Assembly (NCBI GenBank): GCA_023446865.1
Contig: JAEXPL010000061.1
Location: 1 to 18,091, forward strand
Direction: 5' to 3'
Length of the DNA: 18,091 nt
Origin: Verrucomicrobiota bacterium
Lineage (GTDB): Bacteria > Verrucomicrobiota > Verrucomicrobiia > Opitutales > Opitutaceae
Positions 12,898 to 18,091 of this stretch are shown piece after piece. The notes under the pieces are model-generated. The model was not told the origin of the DNA and did not search any database. It worked only from the letters and a program-made list of their open reading frames with translations. The position numbers and the translations under genes are program-made. Positions within the stretch are counted from its first letter, which is position 1. Every line of letters starts with the position of its first letter.

Positions 12898-14337
12898 ATG
12901 TCCCATCCTCTGATCATCCAGGGCGGCATGGGCGTTGCCGTCTCCAATTGGCGCCTCGCCCGTTCCGTCTCCCAGCTCGGCCACCTCGGCGTTATTTCCG
13001 GTACGCTTCTCGCCGTCGTCTTCGCGCGCCGTCTCCAAGCCGGTGATCCAGGCGGCCACATGGCCGACGCCATGGCGCATTTTCCCGTGCCCGCGATCGC
13101 CGAACGTGTCCGCGCCGCCTACTACGTGCCCGGCGGCAAGGCGGACACTGCGCCGTTCAAGGCCGTCGCCATGCCCGGCATCCAGCCCTCGCGCGCCCTC
13201 GCCGAACTCACCGTCCTCGCCAACTTCGTCGAGGTCCACCTCGCCAAGCAGGGCCACACCAACCCCGTCGGCATCAACCTGCTCGAGAAGATCCAGGTCG
13301 GTACGCTCGCCTCGCTCTACGGCGCCATGCTCGCCGGCGTCGACTACGTCCTGATGGGCGCCGGCATCCCGCGCGAAATCCCCGGAGTGCTCGATCGCTT
13401 CGCCGCCGGCCAACCGGCCGAGCTCGGCATCGATGTCGTCGGTGCGCCCGCCGGCACTGAGAAGGTCCTCGCCCGGCTCGATCCCGCGGAACTCTCCGGT
13501 GGCGCCGCGCCGCAACTGCGCCGCCCGCAGTTCCTCGCCATCGTCTCCTCCGCCACCCTCGCCATTTCTCTGGCCAAGAAATCCACCGGCAAAGTCGACG
13601 GCTTCATCGTCGAAGGCGATCTCGCCGGCGGCCACAACGCCCCGCCGCGCGGCCCGCTCCAGCTCAACGCCGAAGGCGAACCCATCTACGGTCCCCGCGA
13701 CGTGCCCGACCTCCCGAAGATCGCCGCTCTCGGCCTGCCCTTCTGGCTCGCCGGCGCCTACGCCGAACCCGAGAAGTTCGCCGCCGCCCGCGCCCTCGGC
13801 GCCGCCGGCGTGCAGATCGGCACCGCCTTCGCCTTCTGCGAGGAATCCGCCGTGCGCCCCGACCTCCGCCGCGAGGTCTGCCGCCTCGCCAAGACCGGCC
13901 AGGCCCGCGTCTTCACCGACCCGCTCGCCTCGCCCACCGGCTTCCCCTTCAAGGTCGTCCAGATGGAGAATACGCTCTCCACCGCCGAGACCTACGCCGC
14001 CCGCCCGCGCATCTGCGACCTCGGCTACCTGCGCGAAGCCTATACCCGGGCCGACGGCTCGATCGGCTACCGCTGCTCCGCCGAGCCCGCCGAGGATTTC
14101 ATCCGCAAACAGGGCGATCCCGCCGCCCCCGCCGGCCGCAAGTGTCTCTGCAACGGCCTGCTCGCCACCGCCGGCCTCGCCCAAATGCGCGCCGACGGCA
14201 CCGCCGAGCCCCCGATTCTCACCGCCGGCAACGACGTCTCCCTGCTCGCCCGCTTCCTCCCCGGCAACGCGGAGAGCTACACCGCCGCCGATGTGATCCG
14301 CTACGTTCTCGGCGACAGTGCCACCGCCCCGGCCTAA
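12898..14337 (+). CDS. Nitronate monooxygenase-family FMN protein (long form)
   Basis: 479 residues starting MSHPLIIQGGMGVAVSNWRL, the FMN TIM-barrel start of the nitronate monooxygenase/2-nitropropane dioxygenase family (PF03060). Other signatures are LGHLGVISGT, DYVLMGAGIPREIPG, the phosphate-proximal LAGGHNAPPRG with His246, LPFWLAGAYAEPEKFAAARALGAAGVQIGTAF, and FPFKVVQ. The protein is longer than classical members (~320-380), with a cysteine-containing tail (RICDLGYLREAY…GRKCLCNGLLATAGL) as in the long bacterial branch. PfaD-type trans enoyl reductases share the fold, but no polyketide genes are nearby. Its natural role is unclear; the family name is a prediction, not proof of nitronate oxidation. 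A frame extension to ATG 12817 adds an Arg-rich, non-conserved leader, so ATG 12898 was chosen. Confidence 0.88.
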   Translation: MSHPLIIQGGMGVAVSNWRLARSVSQLGHLGVISGTLLAVVFARRLQAGDPGGHMADAMAHFPVPAIAERVRAAYYVPGGKADTAPFKAVAMPGIQPSRALAELTVLANFVEVHLAKQGHTNPVGINLLEKIQVGTLASLYGAMLAGVDYVLMGAGIPREIPGVLDRFAAGQPAELGIDVVGAPAGTEKVLARLDPAELSGGAAPQLRRPQFLAIVSSATLAISLAKKSTGKVDGFIVEGDLAGGHNAPPRGPLQLNAEGEPIYGPRDVPDLPKIAALGLPFWLAGAYAEPEKFAAARALGAAGVQIGTAFAFCEESAVRPDLRREVCRLAKTGQARVFTDPLASPTGFPFKVVQMENTLSTAETYAARPRICDLGYLREAYTRADGSIGYRCSAEPAEDFIRKQGDPAAPAGRKCLCNGLLATAGLAQMRADGTAEPPILTAGNDVSLLARFLPGNAESYTAADVIRYVLGDSATAPA

Positions 14338-14419
14338 GCCGCGGCGGTGCAGTTGGCGCAAATCCACGTGAGAACCTCCGGCCTCGGTTGGTAAAGCCGC
14401 CGGCCGGCATGTTATCCAG

Positions 14420-14507
14420 GTGGGTCCGGTCTTCGACCGGACACCTCCGACTCCTGCCATGGCCGCCGGCTCACGTGTTCCGGCGTCCAGTCAGAGACTG
14501 GACCTCC
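14420..14507. repeat. 88-nt composite REP element (BIME), copy 2, inverted
   Basis: Left hairpin 14420-14442 has foot GTGG (a change from GTAG), then GTCCGGTC, loop TTC, GACCGGAC. Right hairpin 14485-14507, minus strand: GGAG foot, GTCCAGTC, loop TCT, GACTGGAC. Reverse-complemented, it aligns without gaps to 9510-9597 with about 66 of 88 identical positions by hand count. The hairpins are nearly identical and the spacer more diverged. It lies between convergent genes, after the nitronate monooxygenase gene. Confidence 0.8.
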
Positions 14508-14589
14508 TCCAGGACTGCAGGATCACGAACGAGCCGGGGAACCGGTGGGCGGTCCGAGTCGACGCCCGCTGGCCGCAACCGTCGGCTCG

Positions 14590-15315
14590 CTACTCGCCGC
14601 CCGGCGCCGCCGCCTGCGCCCGCGACTTGGCGTTGTGCGCCGCCATGTGCGAGACCAGCAGCGTGTAGAAGCAGAGCACCACGTTGCACAGCGGCAGCTG
14701 CAGCGGCAGGGGCAACGCGTACACCGCCGTCACCGCCGGGATCCACACCGCGCAGTTCGTGATGTACAACGGCAGCACCTCGCGCCGCCAGAAACGCCCG
14801 TGCATCCGCGCGTACAGCCTTCGCCACGAGTACCCCTCCGCGCGCCAGCCGAAACTCAGGACCATCACCGGCACCGCGATCAGGATACAGTACACGAACT
14901 GGTCGATCGCCACCTTCGCCGCCAAGGTGCCAACGTCGTTGCCGGTGCCGACCAACCGCGCGAGCACCCGATAGAGCAGGTCGATCTCCCAGCCCCGGTA
15001 CGCCCAGTAGCCGGCGAAGAACCAGAGGTCGCGCCACGGGTGGGCGGCGCGCGTCGCCCGCTGCGCGCGCAGGTAGAGGAACGGGATCACGCCACCGAAG
15101 AGCGTCGTGATCCCCATCGGCCACCACACGCCGAACCGCGCCCGCCACGCCGTCGCCTCGCGCAACGCCGCCTCCGCCGCCGGCCAGCGGTAGTACGCCA
15201 GCACCAGCGCCACCGCCAGAACCTGCAACGCGAGACCGGGCACGAGGTTGGCCCGCGCGCCGCGCAAGCCCGCGCGCCAGACCGGTTCCGTATCGAGTGA
15301 TTGTGGGGATGCCAT
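14590..15315 (-). CDS. Mpv17/PMP22-like integral membrane protein
   Basis: 241 residues with about five hydrophobic segments: LVPGLALQVLAVALVLAYY, WWPMGITTLFGGVIPFLYL, WFFAGYWAYRGWEIDLLYRV, QFVYCILIAVPVMVLSFGW, and AVWIPAVTAVYALPLPLQLP then LCNVVLCFYTLLVSHMA. The order K-x-x-x-DQ (KVAIDQFVYC), then a charged loop (WRAEGYSWRRLYARMHGRFWR), then NCAVWIPA…P…N-x-x-L resembles the Mpv17/PMP22 layout (K…DQ…P, W..WP..N). I infer this from memory and without alignment. The C-terminus is a short cytoplasmic basic tail (AHNAKSRAQAAAPGGE). The function of bacterial members is unknown. ATG 15315 is the only assigned start in the window not preceded by C. It is convergent with the upstream nitronate monooxygenase-family gene and divergent from the Sel1 gene. 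Its frame stays open across the opposite-strand Sel1 gene, which is an artefact of GC bias. Confidence 0.7.
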   Translation of the reverse strand: MASPQSLDTEPVWRAGLRGARANLVPGLALQVLAVALVLAYYRWPAAEAALREATAWRARFGVWWPMGITTLFGGVIPFLYLRAQRATRAAHPWRDLWFFAGYWAYRGWEIDLLYRVLARLVGTGNDVGTLAAKVAIDQFVYCILIAVPVMVLSFGWRAEGYSWRRLYARMHGRFWRREVLPLYITNCAVWIPAVTAVYALPLPLQLPLCNVVLCFYTLLVSHMAAHNAKSRAQAAAPGGE

Positions 15316-15564
15316 CAGGCCCCGAGCACACCGCCACCCCGCCCGCCGCACAAGCGCCGATGCTGGCCGCGGCGCGGCCATGGCACCGTCCGTCCCTCGG
15401 TTGCCCGTTTCCCCACCCGGCGACACGACCGGCACATTCGCGCTTCGCCACCGTGCCCTGGCCACAGCCGTGTGCGCGCGAGGCCGCAACCGGTTTTCGA
15501 GGGCGCTATTGTTCTGGCCTCTCGGAGGCGCGCCGGCTTGATCGGCGTTGTCGCCGCCCCACGC

Positions 15565-18091
15565 ATGAAGCCCCGCCCTTTCCGCCCGCTGGCTTGCGCC
15601 GCCCTTTTGGTGCTGACGCTTCCGCCGCTTCCCGCCCAACCCGCCGAGCCGCCCGCGCCACCAGCGTCGACCGCCAACGTCGACTCCCCCGCCGTCCAGA
15701 ACTACTGGCAGGCGCGCAAGCTCCTCCGCGGAGGCAAACCGGCCGACTGGGTCGCGGCCCGCGCCACGCTGAAACAAGCCACCGACGCCGAATACCCGCC
15801 CGCCCTGAACTTCGTGGCCCTGTGCCACCTGAACAAGAGCTACGGATACACAAAGGATGCCGCCCGCGCCGCCAACTTCCTCCGCCTCTCCGCTGAGCAG
15901 GGCAACGCCTCCGCCCGCCTTCTCCTCGGTCGCTGCTACCTTGCCGGCACGGGGGTGCGGCGAGACCATGCCCAGGCCGCCGCGTGGTTCACCGCCGTGC
16001 TCGCCAACGGCACCGATTTCACCGTGCCCCCGCCGCCGGCCGATTTCTATCCGCCGGCCCCGGCCGCCAACGACAGCCAGCCGGTCGGCACGCTCTCCGG
16101 TGAAACGCCGGTCGATCCCGCCGACCAGCTTCGCGCCTCGGCCCATCTGTTCCTCGGACAAATTTGCACCATGGAGGGCAAGTCCGGCGAAGCGCAGGAT
16201 CACTTCGTCAAGGCCGCCACGCAGGGAGCCAACCACAGTGCCGGCATCTACGAGGCCGCCATCCAGGCCGCCATCAACTTCGCCTTCGGCCAGGGCGTGC
16301 CACGCGATCTGCCCAAGGCCAACGAGATGCTCACTCTGAGCAAGAAGCTCGCGCGCCGCAACGTCCTCGCCATCACCCACAACCTGGTGGAGCAGAAGCT
16401 GGTCGACGACTTCGCCCAAGCCGACGTCGAGGAGGACGCCAGCGCAGCGACCGATAAGGTCGAGACCGAGCTCCAATACGCGATCGCCGGTTCCTTCGCC
16501 GACCCGAAGTCCAAGAGCTACGACCCCAAGGAGGCCGCCAAGTGGTACGAGCTCGCCGCGGAGAAGAACGTCCCGTGGGCCATGCTCTCGCTCGCGTTCC
16601 TCCACCACGAGGGCCGCCTGGGGGTCGCCGATCCCGCGAAGGCTTTCACCTGGTTTCAGAAGGCGGCCGAGAAGGGGAACCACAACCTCGGCTGGGCCAA
16701 CCTCTCGATCTGCTACGAACGCGGGCTCGGGACGGCCGCCGATCACGCCAAGGCCGCCGAGCTCTGGCAGAAGCGGCGCGACGACAATATCGTCTGCTAC
16801 CTCGGCACCCTCGGCCAGTGCCCCGCCACCATCCAGACCTACGAGCAGGAGCTGGAGCTGACAAAGCTCTGGGCCGAAAAGAAGGAGGACGCCCACGCCC
16901 AATACCTCCTGGGCCTTCGCCACCTCTACGGCTGGGGCGTCAAGCAGGACACCAAGGCCGGCGTGCGCTGGCTGAAAAGAGCCGCCAAAGCCAACCACGG
17001 CCGCGCGCTCCACGAGCTCGGCCTGCTCTATCGCGACCGTTGGCAGGAGTCGGGTTTCGCCGACGAAGCGGAAGGGGCGAAGAAGGCGTTCGAGTGTTTC
17101 CAGAAATCCGCTGCCACCGGGTTCGGCGACGGATACTTCCAGCTCGGCTACTGCTACAACAACGGCAAGGGATGCTCCGCCGACACCGAGAAGGCGCTGG
17201 AAAATTACCGCCGCGCGCTGGCCCTGGCCCCGACCAACGGCACCATCTTCAACAACATCGGCACGATCTTCGAACAGCGGTGCCTCGACATCCTTACCCC
17301 CCCGAGCGAGAACCGGAAAGTCAAGATGGTGGTCAACGGCATCGAGGTGACCATCGATCTTCCGATCCAGAAGGGGCCCATCGCCAAACCCGACTATACC
17401 GCCGAACCCTTCGCCACCTACCACCGCCAGATGCTCGAGGCATACCGAAAGGCCGATGAACTGAAGAGCGAATACGCGGCCTACAATCTCGGCAAGCTGG
17501 CCAAGGAGGGCATCCTGCAGCCAGTCGACCTGCCGGCGGCCTATCGGTACTTCGAAACTGCGGTCGCCCGGGGCTACCCCGCGAAATTCATCCACTATCT
17601 CCTCGGGCAGATGTTGGAGAAAGGCGAAGGGGTGCCGGTGTCCCTTCGCGAGGCCGCCTACCACTATCGCCTAGCCGCCCTCGCGGGGAACGAGGATGCC
17701 CTCGCCTGCATCTGCCGCTTCTACAGCAGCAAACCCGGATTCTCCCGCGATTGGGATCGCGCCCTCTATTGGCTCAATCTGCTCGCCAAGCGGGGCGACG
17801 ACGGCGCGATCATCGATATCGGCTATGTGCTACTGCAGAAAGGCGACTACGCCGCGGCACTCGATCTCCACAAGCGGATGCTCGATTCCCCCAGTCGCAC
17901 GTTGCAGGGTTTCGCCAACGCGCGCCTAAGCCGGATGTACCGCGACGGTTTGGGTGTGAAGCCCAACCCGGACAAGGCCCGCAAATTCATGGCCCGCGCC
18001 TGCGAGCTCGAAAACCGGGACGCGGCGTTCGAACGCTACCTCGATCTGATGGGAAGCGGCAAGAAGGCCGAAGCCATCACCTTCCTCAAGA
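15565..18091 (+). CDS. Large secreted Sel1-repeat (TPR-like) protein, 3' end outside window
   Basis: Open from ATG 15565 to the edge (842 codons, no stop). A signal peptide is clear (MKPRPFRPLACAALLVLTLP, PLPAQ), with a short Ala/Pro-rich spacer after it. Sel1-like repeats of ~36 residues follow in several blocks: about residues 76-150 (LLLGRCYLAGTGVRRDHAQAAAWF), 330-420 (AMLSLAFLHHEGRLG, LSICYERGLGTAADHAKAAELW), 445-560 (AQYLLGLRHLYGWGVKQDTK, YFQLGYCYNNGKGCSAD), and 640-830 (LLGQMLEKGEGVPVSLREAA, ARLSRMYRDGLGVKPNPDKA). Sel1 repeats form right-handed superhelices that bind proteins, so this is probably a periplasmic scaffold. An unusual beta-rich insert, VKMVVNGIEVTIDLPIQKG (about residues 584-602), breaks the repeat array. 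No partner gene is visible within the window. Confidence 0.9.
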   Translation, partial: MKPRPFRPLACAALLVLTLPPLPAQPAEPPAPPASTANVDSPAVQNYWQARKLLRGGKPADWVAARATLKQATDAEYPPALNFVALCHLNKSYGYTKDAARAANFLRLSAEQGNASARLLLGRCYLAGTGVRRDHAQAAAWFTAVLANGTDFTVPPPPADFYPPAPAANDSQPVGTLSGETPVDPADQLRASAHLFLGQICTMEGKSGEAQDHFVKAATQGANHSAGIYEAAIQAAINFAFGQGVPRDLPKANEMLTLSKKLARRNVLAITHNLVEQKLVDDFAQADVEEDASAATDKVETELQYAIAGSFADPKSKSYDPKEAAKWYELAAEKNVPWAMLSLAFLHHEGRLGVADPAKAFTWFQKAAEKGNHNLGWANLSICYERGLGTAADHAKAAELWQKRRDDNIVCYLGTLGQCPATIQTYEQELELTKLWAEKKEDAHAQYLLGLRHLYGWGVKQDTKAGVRWLKRAAKANHGRALHELGLLYRDRWQESGFADEAEGAKKAFECFQKSAATGFGDGYFQLGYCYNNGKGCSADTEKALENYRRALALAPTNGTIFNNIGTIFEQRCLDILTPPSENRKVKMVVNGIEVTIDLPIQKGPIAKPDYTAEPFATYHRQMLEAYRKADELKSEYAAYNLGKLAKEGILQPVDLPAAYRYFETAVARGYPAKFIHYLLGQMLEKGEGVPVSLREAAYHYRLAALAGNEDALACICRFYSSKPGFSRDWDRALYWLNLLAKRGDDGAIIDIGYVLLQKGDYAAALDLHKRMLDSPSRTLQGFANARLSRMYRDGLGVKPNPDKARKFMARACELENRDAAFERYLDLMGSGKKAEAITFLK

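Noticed and set aside
8297..14460. Long minus-strand frames opposite the DUF362, polyferredoxin, sigma and nitronate monooxygenase genes (8297-9892, 9996-11507, 11547-12728, 12736-14460)
   Set aside because: Each mirrors a conserved plus-strand gene, lacks motifs and is dominated by low-complexity Gly/Ala/Glu/Asp/Arg. They are the expected shadow of third-position GC.
14590..17664. 1024-residue minus-strand open frame
   Set aside because: Only its last 241 residues (from ATG 15315) are a plausible membrane protein. The upstream part is antisense to the Sel1 gene and has the GC-bias composition.
1..18091. tRNA genes, rRNA genes or CRISPR arrays
   Set aside because: I looked in all gaps for T-loop signatures and regularly spaced direct repeats and found none. 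The repeats present are hairpin-type and irregularly spaced.

Overview
The window is a GC-rich chromosomal segment that most resembles a Verrucomicrobia genome, probably the Opitutales/Opitutaceae. That placement is an inference. It rests on the gene mix (GH94 phosphorylase, Tat-exported DUF362 protein, large Sel1 protein, TIGR02574-type antitoxins), the many GTAG-footed hairpin repeats, and the near absence of Shine-Dalgarno sequences. I ran no database search.

Layout. At 1-2107 (minus) lies the N-terminal ~700 residues of a GH94 disaccharide phosphorylase. A repeat-rich accessory island follows at about 2110-5680. It holds a lower-GC exported hypothetical protein, a RAYT (Y1 transposase) flanked by inverted copies of its probable REP hairpin, an orphan antitoxin, a complete antitoxin/RelE-ParE toxin pair, and at least five families of REP-like hairpin. 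Core genes return at 5677-6375: rpmI-rplT with a clear intrinsic terminator. Next come a stand-alone RAM-domain (Lrp/AsnC-type) gene and, divergent from it, a SET-family sugar efflux transporter.

A two-gene redox module occupies 8540-11345. It has a Tat-exported DUF362 protein and a 558-residue iron-sulfur membrane protein that fuses a NapH-like part to a NapG-like part through an internal twin-arginine signal. After it come a sigma-70 factor with a proline-rich N-terminus instead of region 1.1, a long nitronate monooxygenase-family protein, an Mpv17-like membrane protein on the minus strand, and a very long secreted Sel1-repeat protein that runs off the right edge.

How the parts may work together. 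The clearest candidate for an undescribed system is the DUF362 plus NapH-NapG fusion pair, which looks like an electron conduit crossing the membrane to an exported partner. The second is the REP landscape: several covarying hairpin families, mostly with the same GTAG foot, around one RAYT. Two 88-nt composite elements of opposite orientation lie 4.9 kb apart. The third is a start-codon context: 15 of the 16 start codons I assign are preceded directly by C, and none has a good Shine-Dalgarno sequence.
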